Positions 55,145 through 64,000 of a stretch of 64,000 nucleotides of DNA are shown here, one piece after another (the first letter of the stretch is position 1; every line of letters starts with the position of its first letter). The position numbers were made by a program, and so were the translations under genes. This DNA comes from Halalkalibacter krulwichiae (GTDB lineage Bacteria; Bacillota; Bacilli; Bacillales; Bacillaceae_D). The stretch spans positions 994,001 to 1,058,000 of the forward strand of contig NZ_CP020814.1 in NCBI RefSeq assembly GCF_002109385.1, given 5' to 3'. Below the pieces are notes generated by a model. The model ran no database searches, was not told the origin of the DNA, and was given only the letters and a program-made list of their open reading frames with translations.

Positions 55145-55292
55145 ACTATTAAACTAATAATTCATATCAAGTTACACGGAATTAACTAAGGAACTGTTAG
55201 AACAACTATTTATTAATGATTAGTAAAACCTATTTGTTTTATAGGGATTATAAATAGACAATTAAATGATATGAACAAAAAGGAGTGAAATT

Positions 55293-56000
55293 ATGAAACT
55301 CAAATATGAAACGCTGACAAAGCAAGATTATGAAACAGTCAATCAAGAATTAGGAAGCAAGGATTCAATTGAGATTTTAAAGTGGGCATATAAGACATTT
55401 GGAGAAAAGCTCGTTTATTCCTGTAGTTTCGGCGCAGAAGGTATGGTTCTGATTGATTTAATTAGTAAAGTCAAAAAGGACGCGACGATTGTCTTTTTAG
55501 ACACTGACTTTCATTTTAAAGAAACGTATGAGTTGATTGATAAAGTAAAGGCTCGATATCCTTCATTGAATATAGAAGTAATGAAGCCTGAATTAACTCC
55601 CGCGGAACAAGCTGAACAATATGGTGACCGACTTTGGGAGCGCGATGCTGATGCTTGTTGTAAGATTCGCAAGTTAGAACCATTAGAGAAGAAGTTAAGT
55701 CAATATGATGCGTGGATTTCAGGTCTACGTCGTGAGCAATCACCAACTCGTGCCAATACTCAATTTGTCAATCAAGACAATCGATTTCAATCGATTAAGA
55801 TCTGTCCTTTGATTCATTGGAAGGAAGATGAAATTTGGATGTATATTAAGTTACACAAGCTTCCTTACAACGAATTACATGATCAAAATTATCCTAGTAT
55901 TGGTTGTGAATATTGTACAAAAGCAGTTGCTGAAGGAGAAGATCCAAGAAGTGGACGTTGGGCCAATTCAGCTAAAACAGAATGTGGGTTGCATAAATAA
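55293..56000 (+). CDS. cysH: Phosphoadenylyl/adenylyl-sulfate reductase
   Basis: 235 residues, ATG after AAAGGAG. Reduces APS (or PAPS) to sulfite with thioredoxin. The four cysteines that hold an iron-sulfur cluster in the APS-reducing type are present: C122-C123 and C205/C208 (GCEYC). The catalytic C231 is in ECGLHK. SGLRREQSPTRA and the FGAEGMVLIDL region are typical. B. subtilis CysH also carries this cluster. First gene of the run cysH-sat-cysP. Confidence 0.93.
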   Translation: MKLKYETLTKQDYETVNQELGSKDSIEILKWAYKTFGEKLVYSCSFGAEGMVLIDLISKVKKDATIVFLDTDFHFKETYELIDKVKARYPSLNIEVMKPELTPAEQAEQYGDRLWERDADACCKIRKLEPLEKKLSQYDAWISGLRREQSPTRANTQFVNQDNRFQSIKICPLIHWKEDEIWMYIKLHKLPYNELHDQNYPSIGCEYCTKAVAEGEDPRSGRWANSAKTECGLHK

Positions 56001-56052
56001 GACTCAGCGACAGCGAGTCTTACATAAATGTTTAATATAAAGGGAGAGGAAG

Positions 56053-57195
56053 ATGACAATGATTCAAGCACATGGAGGAACATTAATACAAAAATATGAT
56101 TCAAATTACAATTATGCTGATATTACAAAGGAAATTGAATTAGATTTGTTTTCGCTTTCGGACTTAGAGTTAATTGGAATAGGGGCATTCAGCCCACTAA
56201 CAGGTTTTCTTGGAAAGGAAGATTATGAATCAGTTGTTTCAAACATGCGGTTAGCAAATGGAACAGTATGGAGCATCCCTATTACATTACCAGTTACTGA
56301 GGAAAAAGCAGCAGAGCTTGCAATTGGTGAACGTGCAAAGCTTGTTCATAACAAAGAGGTATATGGTGTAATTAAAATTGAAGATGTCTACACACCGGAT
56401 AAGAAATTAGAGGCAGAGAAAGTGTATCGTGCTAGTGATGATGCTCATCCAGGTGTAAAGAAAATGTTTGAACGTCCAAATGTTTATGTTGGCGGAGAGA
56501 TCATCTTAACTAAACGTGTCAAGCATGACCGATTTAATTCTTATTACTTAGACCCTTCGGAAACGAGAGCGAAATTTGAAGAGCTTGGCTGGAAACGTAT
56601 TGTTGGTTTCCAAACACGTAATCCTGTTCATCGTGCGCATGAATACATTCAAAAATCAGCATTAGAAATTGTCGACGGTTTGTTCTTAAATCCTCTTGTA
56701 GGTGAGACAAAATCAGATGATATACCAGCTGATGTCCGTATGGAAAGTTATGAAGTGTTACTTGAAAAATATTATCCAAAAGATCGGGTATTTCTAGCAG
56801 TATTTCCTGCTGCAATGCGTTATGCTGGTCCACGTGAAGCAGTGTTTCATGCGATTGTTCGCCAAAACTATGGTTGCACACACTTTATTGTTGGTCGTGA
56901 CCATGCTGGTGTCGGTGATTATTATGGCACATATGATGCGCAGCTCATTTTCTCAGAGTTTGAGGAAGGCGATCTAGCAATAAATCCATTGTTCTTTGAG
57001 CATAGCTTCTTCTGCAAAGCATGCGGAAATATGGCTTCAACAAAAACGTGCCCGCATAGCAAAGAAGATCATGTTGTTTTATCTGGGACAAAGGTGCGTC
57101 AGATGTTATCAGAAGGAATCGTTCCTCCGCCAGAGTTTAGTCGTAAAGAAGTTGTTGAAGTCTTGATTCGTGGTATGCAAAAAGTGCATGCCTAA
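56053..57195 (+). CDS. sat: Sulfate adenylyltransferase
   Basis: 380 residues; ATG at 56053 or 56059 after GGGAGAGG. Makes APS from sulfate and ATP. The ATP-binding [12 protein letters not shown] and [12 protein letters not shown], plus a C-terminal zinc site [12 protein letters not shown] with ASTKTCPH and the GTKVRQML end are present. Single-domain dissimilatory-like form without a kinase tail, fitting separate cysC below. Confidence 0.95.
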   Translation: MTMIQAHGGTLIQKYDSNYNYADITKEIELDLFSLSDLELIGIGAFSPLTGFLGKEDYESVVSNMRLANGTVWSIPITLPVTEEKAAELAIGERAKLVHNKEVYGVIKIEDVYTPDKKLEAEKVYRASDDAHPGVKKMFERPNVYVGGEIILTKRVKHDRFNSYYLDPSETRAKFEELGWKRIVGFQTRNPVHRAHEYIQKSALEIVDGLFLNPLVGETKSDDIPADVRMESYEVLLEKYYPKDRVFLAVFPAAMRYAGPREAVFHAIVRQNYGCTHFIVGRDHAGVGDYYGTYDAQLIFSEFEEGDLAINPLFFEHSFFCKACGNMASTKTCPHSKEDHVVLSGTKVRQMLSEGIVPPPEFSRKEVVEVLIRGMQKVHA

Positions 57196-57213
57196 GAGGA
57201 AGGAAGAGAGTAT

Positions 57214-58290
57214 ATGCTAACCATTGTCGCGATTATCATTGCATGTTTTTTTGCAATGAACATAGGAGCAAGTGGTACGGCTGCGGCAATGGGACCTGCT
57301 TACGGGAGTGGAGCAATTCCAAAAAAACGCAATGCGATGCTGCTTGTTGGATTATTTGCTTTTTTAGGAGCTTTAGCTGGTGGAGAGGTTGTCAGAACTA
57401 TCGGAAATGGGATTATACCTTCTTCGATTGTAGATGTAGAGATTGTTATTATTATATTAGGATCAGCTTGCTTGTCCCTTTTTATAGCAAATTTACTAGG
57501 GATTCCGTTGTCCACTAGTGAAGTAGTAGTTGGTGCAATTGTGGGTGCTGGAATTGCCTATCAAGCGATTTACTTTGATAAGCTAATTGTGATTGTTTCT
57601 TTCTGGGTAATCGTACCGATTGTCGCATTTTTACTTGCTTATGGTTTTGGCCTCCTTGTACGTAAACTAGAAAAGAAGTATCCGAATTTAAAGGGTCATG
57701 GCAAATGGAAGAAACCGCTAGTAATTTTATTGATTGTTAGTGGATGTATGGAAGCTTATGCAGCTGGAATGAATAACGTTGCCAATGCTGTTGGACCTCT
57801 AGTTGGTGCAGGGTTACTTGAAATTACACCGGCTATATTAATGGGTGGTTTTTTCGTAGCGATAGGAGCCTTGTTACTCGGTGGCCGGGTGCTTGAAACG
57901 AATGGGAAACGAATCACCAAATTAAGTCTCTTGCAAGGTAGTACGGTCTCTTTAACAGGTGGCTCACTCGTTATCACAGCATCAATTTTTGGGTTACCGG
58001 TGCCGCTAACTCAAGTTACTACATCAGCAATCATCGGTATAGGAACAATTAATGGAGGATTTCGACTCTGGCAAACAAGCATTCTAAAGCAAATCTTAAA
58101 GGTATGGATCGTGTCACCGTTATTTTCTTTAGTGTTATCATATGGTTTTATTCTTCTATTTAAACAAGGAGATTACTATTCTCTATTCGTATTGATTAGT
58201 GTATTAATTGCTACAGGTGGTGCATATAGCATGTATCAAACAGCGAAGCGTGAGAGAAGAGCGACTTTTGACGACGGAGCTGGGATCTAG
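57214..58290 (+). CDS. cysP: PiT-family sulfate permease CysP
   Basis: 358 residues, ATG after AGGAAGG. Inorganic phosphate transporter family, with duplicated halves: MNIGASGTAAAMGPAYGS and AAGMNNVANAVGPLVGAG. In B. subtilis the gene in this place, cysP, is a sulfate transporter. About ten helices. Likely co-transcribed with sat (18 nt). Confidence 0.9.
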   Translation: MLTIVAIIIACFFAMNIGASGTAAAMGPAYGSGAIPKKRNAMLLVGLFAFLGALAGGEVVRTIGNGIIPSSIVDVEIVIIILGSACLSLFIANLLGIPLSTSEVVVGAIVGAGIAYQAIYFDKLIVIVSFWVIVPIVAFLLAYGFGLLVRKLEKKYPNLKGHGKWKKPLVILLIVSGCMEAYAAGMNNVANAVGPLVGAGLLEITPAILMGGFFVAIGALLLGGRVLETNGKRITKLSLLQGSTVSLTGGSLVITASIFGLPVPLTQVTTSAIIGIGTINGGFRLWQTSILKQILKVWIVSPLFSLVLSYGFILLFKQGDYYSLFVLISVLIATGGAYSMYQTAKRERRATFDDGAGI

Positions 58291-58330
58291 GATAAGCATT
58301 GGATTTTAATTGGAAATCGTAACAAGGTAA

Positions 58331-58370
58331 TCTTAGCCCTATGATGTAAATAGAACTTATAGGGCTAAGA
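58331..58370. terminator. Perfect 12-bp hairpin between cysP and cysC
   Basis: TCTTAGCCCTAT and ATAGGGCTAAGA with a 16-nt loop, but followed by TATATATAAT rather than a T run. A message-stabilising or partial terminator element. Confidence 0.5.
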
Positions 58371-58482
58371 TATATATAATTTGAATTTTTCTGAAACTCA
58401 ATTGACAAAGAGAAGGAAGACACGTATCTTAAAACATAGTAAACTATCAGAATTTTTTGTAGGTTGAGAGGGGGAGAGCGTA

Positions 58483-59076
58483 GTGAGTCAAAATATTGTT
58501 TGGCACGAAACGACGATAAAAAAAGAAGAACGTCAAGAAAGAAATGGACATCGTAGTGCGATATTATGGTTCACAGGACTTTCAGGCGCAGGTAAATCTA
58601 CGCTTGCAAACGCACTTGAACAGCAACTATTTAAGCAAGGTAAAAATAGTTATGTGCTGGATGGTGACAATGTCCGCCATGGTTTGAACAAAGGATTAGG
58701 GTTTAGCGATGAAGATCGTAAAGAGAACATTCGTCGAATTGGTGAAGTAGCAAAATTATTTGTTGATGCTGGTACGATTGTTTGTACAGCATTTATCTCG
58801 CCTTTCAAAGAAGATCGTGATCGAGTTCGTGAACTCGTTGAAGATGGAGAGTTTATTGAGGTATATGTTCGCTGTTCTTTAGAAGCTTGTGAACAACGTG
58901 ATCCTAAAGGATTATATAAAAAGGCAAGAGCAGGTGAGATTCCTGAATTTACAGGGATTAGCTCTCCTTATGAAGAGCCAAATGCACCTGAAATTATCGT
59001 TGACTCTGATAAGCAAACGGTTGAGGAATCTGTTGAAGTCGTTTTAGCGTATCTAAAAGAAAACGGAATTTTGTAG
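58483..59076 (+). CDS. cysC: Adenylyl-sulfate kinase
   Basis: 197 residues, GTG after GAGGGGGAG. Phosphorylates APS to PAPS. P-loop GLSGAGKST, followed by [15 protein letters not shown] and the [16 protein letters not shown] region. Full length. The 192-nt gap from cysP may contain its own promoter; none was pinned down. Confidence 0.95.
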   Translation: MSQNIVWHETTIKKEERQERNGHRSAILWFTGLSGAGKSTLANALEQQLFKQGKNSYVLDGDNVRHGLNKGLGFSDEDRKENIRRIGEVAKLFVDAGTIVCTAFISPFKEDRDRVRELVEDGEFIEVYVRCSLEACEQRDPKGLYKKARAGEIPEFTGISSPYEEPNAPEIIVDSDKQTVEESVEVVLAYLKENGIL

Positions 59077-59109
59077 GGTCTTAATGCTTATAAAAATGGT
59101 AATTTAAGG

Positions 59110-59133
59110 GCACTAGCTGACTTAAGCTAGTGC
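59110..59133. repeat. Short hairpin between cysC and the sulfite reductase gene
   Basis: GCACTAGCT and AGCTAGTGC, 9-bp perfect stem with a 6-nt loop. No T run, so not a clear terminator. Confidence 0.5.
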
Positions 59134-59167
59134 AACACTTATTTAAGGACAAGTTACAAGGGGGCAA

Positions 59168-60796
59168 ATGTACATAATGGCGTATGATAAAGTTTGGGCA
59201 GCTGAGCCTGAGAAGTTAAACAAAGACGAATTGAGAAAGTTAGAGAAAGATGGATTAGACATTTTAAACGATATTGAGACATACGCAAAAGAAGGTTTTG
59301 CGTCTATTCCAAAAGAAGACTGGAGCTTATTTAAATGGGCTGGTCTTTATTTACAGAAGCCGAAAGAAGATGGCTATTTCATGATGCGTGTTAATATTCC
59401 TTCAGGTGTAATCACAAATGAGCAAGCCGAAGCATTAGCGGGAATAGGTCGAGATTATGGTCGTGATGTAATCGATATTACCACTCGTCAAGCTATTCAG
59501 TATCATTGGCTGACAATAGAAAGCTTACCGGATATTTTTAAACGGTTGGAGTCTGTAGGGTTATCTTCCGTTGGCGCCTGTGGTGATATTCCTCGTACGA
59601 TTATGGGGAATCCACTTGCTGGAGTAGATCCCAATGAATTACTAGATACGAGAGAGATCGTTGAAGATGTCTATCGCTTCTTTCAAAGAAATCCTGATTT
59701 TTCGAATCTCCCTCGAAAATTTAAAATGTCAATTTCATCAAATATTCATAATGCAGGACATGACCGAATTAACTGTATGTCATTTACTCCAGCAGTAAAA
59801 GTAATAGATGGAGAAGAAGTGATTGGGTTTCATGTGAAAGTAGGGGGAGGATTATCTGCAAAGCCTTATCTTGCTGAGGAACTAGATGTTTTTGTACGAC
59901 CAGAGAGAGTGAAGGATGTTGCAATTGCCATTACTTCTATTTATCGTGATCACGGATACCGTGAAAAACGCCATCGTGCTCGTTTAAAGTTTCTAATTGC
60001 TGATTGGGGCGTTGAGAAATTCAAAGAAAAATTAGAGGAATATACAGGGGTACTTCCTACGAAGGGGACCTGTAAGCTTGAAAAATGGAATGGCGGCTAT
60101 TTTTATGGGGTTCACCCTCAGAAACAAGAAGGCCTAAGCTATGTTGGGTTTAATGTTCCTGTTGGTCGTATGAATTCCGAGGAATGGTTTAATCTTGCTC
60201 GTATTGCAAGAGATTATGGAAATGGAGAAATTCGTACATGTAATACGCAAAACTTAGTTATTCCAAATGTTCCGAATGCGGAAGTACCAGCTTTGCTACA
60301 AGAATCTTTATTCGAACGTATTAAACTAGAGCCAAAGCATTTCATTGGTTATTCTGTATCCTGTACGGGAATTGAATACTGTAATTTAGCTCTCGTTGAA
60401 ACAAAAGAGCGTATGAGACGTGTTGCAGAGTATTTAGATGAGCATGTTGATATTGACGTACCTGTTCGTATTCATATGATTGGCTGCCCGAATGCATGTG
60501 GACAACGTCAAATAGCTGATATAGGTCTTCAAGGTGTCTTAATGAGAAATAAAGAAAAACAGATGATTGAAGCGTTTGAGTTTTATGTTGGCGGTACATT
60601 AGAGACTGAGGTTGCTCAGTTTAATAATAAATTAAAAGGTAAGATCTCAGCAGAAGAATTAGCTCCGGCATTGGCATCTCTCCTTCGTTATTTTGAAGAG
60701 AATAAAGAGCCAAACGAAGTTTTCTTTGATTTCTATAGTCGAGTAGGTCATGAGGCGCTTCAAACAGCACTTGATGAGATCCTCGCACCAGCATAA
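59168..60796 (+). CDS. Ferredoxin-type sulfite/nitrite reductase
   Basis: 542 residues; ATG at 59168 five nt after GGGGG, or ATG 59177. Binds siroheme and [4Fe-4S] with C399, C405 (CTGIEYC), C440 and C444 (CPNAC). Two copies of the family's ferredoxin-like half-domain, e.g. GKINSEEW-like positions and FNVPVGRMNSEEW. Being next to cysH-sat-cysC it probably reduces sulfite to sulfide. The B. subtilis enzyme is the NADPH-linked CysJI at another site; this is the single-subunit form. Nitrite cannot be excluded. Confidence 0.9.
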   Translation: MYIMAYDKVWAAEPEKLNKDELRKLEKDGLDILNDIETYAKEGFASIPKEDWSLFKWAGLYLQKPKEDGYFMMRVNIPSGVITNEQAEALAGIGRDYGRDVIDITTRQAIQYHWLTIESLPDIFKRLESVGLSSVGACGDIPRTIMGNPLAGVDPNELLDTREIVEDVYRFFQRNPDFSNLPRKFKMSISSNIHNAGHDRINCMSFTPAVKVIDGEEVIGFHVKVGGGLSAKPYLAEELDVFVRPERVKDVAIAITSIYRDHGYREKRHRARLKFLIADWGVEKFKEKLEEYTGVLPTKGTCKLEKWNGGYFYGVHPQKQEGLSYVGFNVPVGRMNSEEWFNLARIARDYGNGEIRTCNTQNLVIPNVPNAEVPALLQESLFERIKLEPKHFIGYSVSCTGIEYCNLALVETKERMRRVAEYLDEHVDIDVPVRIHMIGCPNACGQRQIADIGLQGVLMRNKEKQMIEAFEFYVGGTLETEVAQFNNKLKGKISAEELAPALASLLRYFEENKEPNEVFFDFYSRVGHEALQTALDEILAPA

Positions 60797-60993
60797 TGAA
60801 TTTGTATCGCTTTGAAGTTGAGTTAGAAGACACTAGTGTTGAAGTTATAGTAGCGGCAAGCGCGGACGAAGTGGCGTTTGATACTGCTGAAAAAGAGGTA
60901 GAGAAAAACTACTTGAAACTGCCAATTATTTCTTCTATTACTTTATTGGAGAAAAAACCGATAAAAAAAGCGGTAGGATTTGTAATAGAATAA
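60796..60993 (+). CDS. DUF3906 family protein
   Basis: 65 residues, ATG sharing its first base with the stop of the sulfite reductase gene. Acidic, alpha/beta (YRFEVELEDTSVEVIVAASADEV), ending in KKAVGFVIE. The family is found beside this reductase in many Bacillaceae, so an accessory role in sulfite reduction is inferred. Confidence 0.75.
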   Translation: MNLYRFEVELEDTSVEVIVAASADEVAFDTAEKEVEKNYLKLPIISSITLLEKKPIKKAVGFVIE

Positions 60994-61000
60994 ATTTGTG

Positions 61001-61049
61001 GGGATGTCTCAAGGGTCTGTTTTGACCCTTTGAGACGTCCCTCTTTTGT
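61001..61049. terminator. Strong intrinsic terminator
   Basis: GGGATGTCTCAAGGGTC pairs with GACCCTTTGAGACGTCCC (one bulge), then TCTTTTGTTT. Lies between converging genes. Confidence 0.92.
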
Positions 61050-61065
61050 TTAATGAATAATATGC

Positions 61066-62928
61066 TTAATTCGAAGCAATGGATTTTAAAGCATTGGCAA
61101 CATCAATTTCCCCAAATCCATAATATGGATCATGCCCTTCTGTTCCTAAATCTTTTGCAGTTGACCTGATTACTTCATAAACTTCGTTATTTGTAAGATC
61201 GGGTCTTAAAGAACGGATCAGTCCTGCAAATCCTGCGACATGTGGAGCAGCCATTGATGTGCCTGACATGACAACATAATTGTTATCTGGAAACAAACTT
61301 GGAATGTGTTCACCAGGAGCTACGACATCAACATGTTCGCCATAATTTGAAAAGAAAGCACGGTTTCTAGCATCATCGACTGCTGCAACAGTCAATACTT
61401 CGTCGTATAAGGCAGGATACATTGGATCTGCTACATTATCATTACCTGAAGCGCCAATTAAAATAACATCTTTATCGTAAGCGTACTTAATTGCATCGTA
61501 AAGCAAGTCAGAGGAGTAATAATCGCCAAGACTCATATTGATTACGTCAGCACCATGATCAACTGCCCAGTAAATGCCTTTTGCGACCTCGTAAGACGAG
61601 CCTTCACCTTCATCATTAAGAACTTTGACAGGCAAGATTGTACTATTAAAGGAGATCCCTGCAATACCGGTCACATTATTTGTGAGAGCAGCCGCAACCC
61701 CTGCGACATGGGTGCCGTGACCATGAGCATCTTGAAAGTTGTCAGAATCATCAATAGCATTATAGCCAGAACCGAGCTGATCTTTAATGTCGAGATGGTC
61801 AGGGTCGACTCCTGTATCCAGAACAGCTATTGTGACACCTTGCCCATCAGTGAATTTCCAACCCTCGTCGATTTCAATCTGCTCAAGATTCCATTGATAA
61901 GGTTCAAAAAATTCATCATTTGGGAGACTTGTTAAAACAGTTTGTTTCTCTTTAGGTTGTTGCTGTCTCTGCGGTTGAGTTCGGCGTTCTGTCCTTTCAT
62001 TTGGAACGGTTGAGAAGATAGTAACTTGTTTTGAGATAACATAATTCGGCTCAACGATCGCTAAATCATAGTCCCGTCTTAAGCGACGAATGAGTTGTTC
62101 TGTTGATTCGTTTTGTGATTCAATAACAAATAATGGATTATTTGTTTCTAAAATAGTTAATTCAGGATGATCATTAAACCAGTTATTAGCTACTTCTGGG
62201 TGTTTGAACTTAATAACTGCTTGATTTGAATGATAAGGATGCTCTAACTGCTTTGGTCGTTGGTCATCGGAATGGACAACGATTTGCCAGCCTAATTCAG
62301 GGACAGTTTCAGACTGTAAATTTTCAGGGAGATCTTCTGTTGTTTCCCATTCTATTTCTGGATTTGCTCCTGAGACGAAAAAGGTACCGGTAGAATCAGC
62401 TACAGAAGCCATGTCTTTAACAAAAGATTTAACAAATGTTAAATCAACTTCGCCGACCACTGTTCGCCCGTCATCGAGTTTCTCACCCATTAACATGTAT
62501 TGTTTGCCATCCACTGAGTATGGGTCAGAAAATTCACTTTTCATATGGTGATGAGTCAGCTTGGCTAAATCGAAACGCTTGACATTGCCTACTTGCTCAA
62601 CGATCTCGTCTTCTTGCACGATTGCAAATCCGTTAAAATGAGGGTGTTCTGCTACTTCTTCTTTAAAGCGAGCTCTCATTTCATCTTTTTCTAAATCAGC
62701 ATCAGCCCATCTTTGCATTTGGGCTGAAAGTTGTTTTAAAAACATAGAAGTTGTTAAGGAAAGATCCTCAGCCATTAGGTGATCCATAGCCGAAGTTTCT
62801 AAGCTCTCTGGAATCTGTTTCGTTTGAATAGAGTAATTATTGTCATCAATCAATGCTCGACCAATTATAGCGAGCCCGATTCCAACAAGCCCAACTATTA
62901 AGACGGTTTTCGCCATTCTCCACATCAT
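61066..62928 (-). CDS. Membrane-anchored subtilisin-like protease with Cache-like sensor region
   Basis: 620 residues, ATG at 62928 overlapping the previous stop, after GGATGAG. Domains: membrane helix (about 8-26); a Cache/PDC-like outside domain (about 45-195, FNGFAIVQEDEIVEQVGN and GKQYMLMGEKLDDGRTVVGEV); a propeptide-like I9 region (about 215-290); then the S8 protease. The catalytic triad is D371 (DTGVDPD), H407 (HGTHVAGVAA) and S558 (GTSMAAPHVAG). A sensor domain in front of a subtilase on a membrane anchor is unusual. It may be a regulated protease on the cell surface. It is not spore-type as far as can be seen. Confidence 0.82.
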   Translation of the reverse strand: MMWRMAKTVLIVGLVGIGLAIIGRALIDDNNYSIQTKQIPESLETSAMDHLMAEDLSLTTSMFLKQLSAQMQRWADADLEKDEMRARFKEEVAEHPHFNGFAIVQEDEIVEQVGNVKRFDLAKLTHHHMKSEFSDPYSVDGKQYMLMGEKLDDGRTVVGEVDLTFVKSFVKDMASVADSTGTFFVSGANPEIEWETTEDLPENLQSETVPELGWQIVVHSDDQRPKQLEHPYHSNQAVIKFKHPEVANNWFNDHPELTILETNNPLFVIESQNESTEQLIRRLRRDYDLAIVEPNYVISKQVTIFSTVPNERTERRTQPQRQQQPKEKQTVLTSLPNDEFFEPYQWNLEQIEIDEGWKFTDGQGVTIAVLDTGVDPDHLDIKDQLGSGYNAIDDSDNFQDAHGHGTHVAGVAAALTNNVTGIAGISFNSTILPVKVLNDEGEGSSYEVAKGIYWAVDHGADVINMSLGDYYSSDLLYDAIKYAYDKDVILIGASGNDNVADPMYPALYDEVLTVAAVDDARNRAFFSNYGEHVDVVAPGEHIPSLFPDNNYVVMSGTSMAAPHVAGFAGLIRSLRPDLTNNEVYEVIRSTAKDLGTEGHDPYYGFGEIDVANALKSIASN

Positions 62929-63491
62929 TGGGTTTTCTCATCCTTTCTATTTCTAAAAAAATAAGCCATAAAAATTTCGTCGTCGTAATGGCTATTTATA
63001 ATGACTTGTTCTTTTTGAATTCCTTCAACGACGAATCCTGCTTTTTCATATAGATGTTTTGCAACCTCATTTGAGGCGAACACGGTTAAACAAAGTTTGT
63101 GTAAGCGAGCGCGCTTACACCACTGCAACGTATAATCCATAATTTGTCTTCCAATCCCTTTACCTTGGGCATCTTCATGTAACCATGTTCGAAACAAGCC
63201 AGTGTGCCTCTTCATCTCTAATTCTCCGCGTATCACTCTGGCAATCCCTTTAACGACTCCATTGAGTTCGACCACAATATACATGTTTTCATCTCTTAAC
63301 ATTTCTTGAATAAAAGTTTGTTCTTCTTCTAGAGTTCTAGGTCTTTCTTTTTGAATTGATGCTCCTTCTTTAATAATAGAAGCCACTGCCTCAATTATTT
63401 GGGATGCGTCTTGTTTCTGAACTGGACGAAGAATAACAGTTGATGAATCCTTAGCTGTAAAGACTTTACTTAACTCATTTAATTTCTCCAA
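62925..63491 (-). CDS. GNAT family N-acetyltransferase
   Basis: 188 residues from the TTG at 63491, seven bases after AAAGGAG; a longer ATG frame overlaps the previous gene more. Acetyl-CoA loop DAQGKGIGRQIM, with LCLTVFASNEVAKHLYEKAGF and ending KDEKTQ. Substrate unknown. It overlaps both neighbours (17 nt upstream, 4 nt downstream) so the three genes are one unit. Confidence 0.82.
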   Translation of the reverse strand: MEKLNELSKVFTAKDSSTVILRPVQKQDASQIIEAVASIIKEGASIQKERPRTLEEEQTFIQEMLRDENMYIVVELNGVVKGIARVIRGELEMKRHTGLFRTWLHEDAQGKGIGRQIMDYTLQWCKRARLHKLCLTVFASNEVAKHLYEKAGFVVEGIQKEQVIINSHYDDEIFMAYFFRNRKDEKTQ

Positions 63492-64000
63492 TTGATTTCT
63501 CCTTTCTAGGTTTCCAGAATTCAGCAGGGTCATGATCAATATCGGTATCTAGAAGGTGTGAAAGAGGGACGATATCGATTTGTTCTTTTGTGAAAAGAGG
63601 AACTGTCCTCTCAATACCGGCATACGTTTCATTGCCCTTTATCCCGACATGTCCAATTCCTATCGCTTTTTTATTTTTCTTTGCTAATTTAAGTAATGAA
63701 GTCATTTGTTTTTGTACGTGTTGACTTGAAGAATGTGTATCATCTAAGAAAATACTGCGTGTTGCATAAGGGATCTTTAATTGTTCAGCGAGTGCTGGAA
63801 TAACAGATTTAGAGCTCGTGCCACTGTCGACAACATATAAATGATTGTCTTTCGCTGTTTGAAGAATGAGCTTCATTATTCGTTCATCCTCCACAATCTT
63901 TGACCCCATATGGTTGTTAATCCCTTTAGCATGAGGAACGTTATCAATTGCCGCTTCAACTCTGTTAATAACTTCTTCATCGGAGAGGTCACTAGTAATC
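63475..64000 (-). CDS. Divergent polysaccharide deacetylase family protein (partial)
   Basis: The 5-prime end lies beyond 64000; 174 codons are visible. KGINNHMGSK and VVDSGTSSKSVI, GIGHVGIKGNE are the markers of the DUF610/YibQ group, distantly related to polysaccharide deacetylases. Start codon, signal peptide and part of the active site are missing from the window. It may act on the cell wall or surface sugar together with the protease and acetyltransferase downstream. Confidence 0.8.
   Translation of the reverse strand, partial: ITSDLSDEEVINRVEAAIDNVPHAKGINNHMGSKIVEDERIMKLILQTAKDNHLYVVDSGTSSKSVIPALAEQLKIPYATRSIFLDDTHSSSQHVQKQMTSLLKLAKKNKKAIGIGHVGIKGNETYAGIERTVPLFTKEQIDIVPLSHLLDTDIDHDPAEFWKPRKEKSIGEIK

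Noticed and set aside
55151..55292. SAM riboswitch in the cysH leader
   Set aside because: The conserved S-box segments (such as AGAG and GGTGGAGGGA) are absent, so only a promoter is recorded.
56534..56881. Minus-strand frame of 115 codons inside sat
   Set aside because: Shadow frame; sat motifs are complete on the other strand.

Overview
This is a stretch of a low-GC Gram-positive, endospore-forming, flagellated Bacillaceae chromosome. It carries spore germination and coat genes (SpoVAF-like, CotW-, CotV- and CotX-like), SigD-type motility promoters, a TPP riboswitch of Bacillus type and gene neighbourhoods in the order known from Bacillus subtilis (yqg, yjcFGH, artPQR-yqjA-yqjC-yqjE-yqjH, cysH-sat-cysP-cysC). 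Acidic secreted proteins, a BCCT transporter and a very large flagellin suggest a salt- or alkali-tolerant relative; that is inference. I see no rRNA, tRNA, CRISPR array, phage or insertion sequence.

Layout. 0-1 kb: the end of a penicillin-binding protein gene and two small membrane proteins on the minus strand. 1.4-7.9 kb: an alpha-glucan cluster holding a DUF4912 protein, a fused GH57 branching enzyme/GT4 glucan synthase, a nucleotidyltransferase fused to a degenerate phosphosugar-mutase domain, and an unknown protein. 8-20 kb: a yqg-type housekeeping region with a cysteine-poor L33, 5-formyl-THF cyclo-ligase, a DUF92 protein, a ThiF/MoeB-like E1 enzyme, lactate dehydrogenase, rhomboid protease YqgP, SpoVAF, YqgQ, glucokinase and aspartase. 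20-27 kb: a YqgU-like lipoprotein, a TPP-riboswitch thiESGOD operon without thiF, and a DUF1385 protein joined in frame to the thiamine-binding protein YqgV. 27-31 kb: yjcHGF and msrAB. 31.5-36.3 kb: a frameshifted BCCT transporter, coat proteins and a manganese catalase. 36.6-45.4 kb: TauE/SafE exporter, arginine ABC transporter, YqjA, L,D-transpeptidase, a 29-residue Prli42-like peptide, methylmalonyl-CoA epimerase, a PepT-like peptidase and DNA polymerase IV with a LexA-like box. 45.4-51.3 kb: a SigD-type flagellar island (FliK-like protein, FlhB C-terminal homologue, FliS, giant flagellin, YaaR). 51.4-55 kb: a BenE permease and small proteins. 55-61 kb: assimilatory sulfate reduction. 61-64 kb: a membrane-anchored subtilase with a Cache-like ectodomain, overlapping a GNAT acetyltransferase and a divergent polysaccharide deacetylase.

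Three points stand out. First, three genes (BCCT transporter, giant flagellin, DUF4097-type lipoprotein) are each broken by an apparent loss of one G in a G run. The shared signature points to sequencing error or slippage, and it matters for anyone using this annotation. Second, the alpha-glucan cluster is a compact pathway built from fused proteins, with an unrecognised fourth member and a repeat-rich upstream region. Third, two good SigD promoters turn an otherwise scattered flagellar region into a coherent regulated island. Start sites were chosen from ribosome-binding sites and often lie downstream of the longest possible start.
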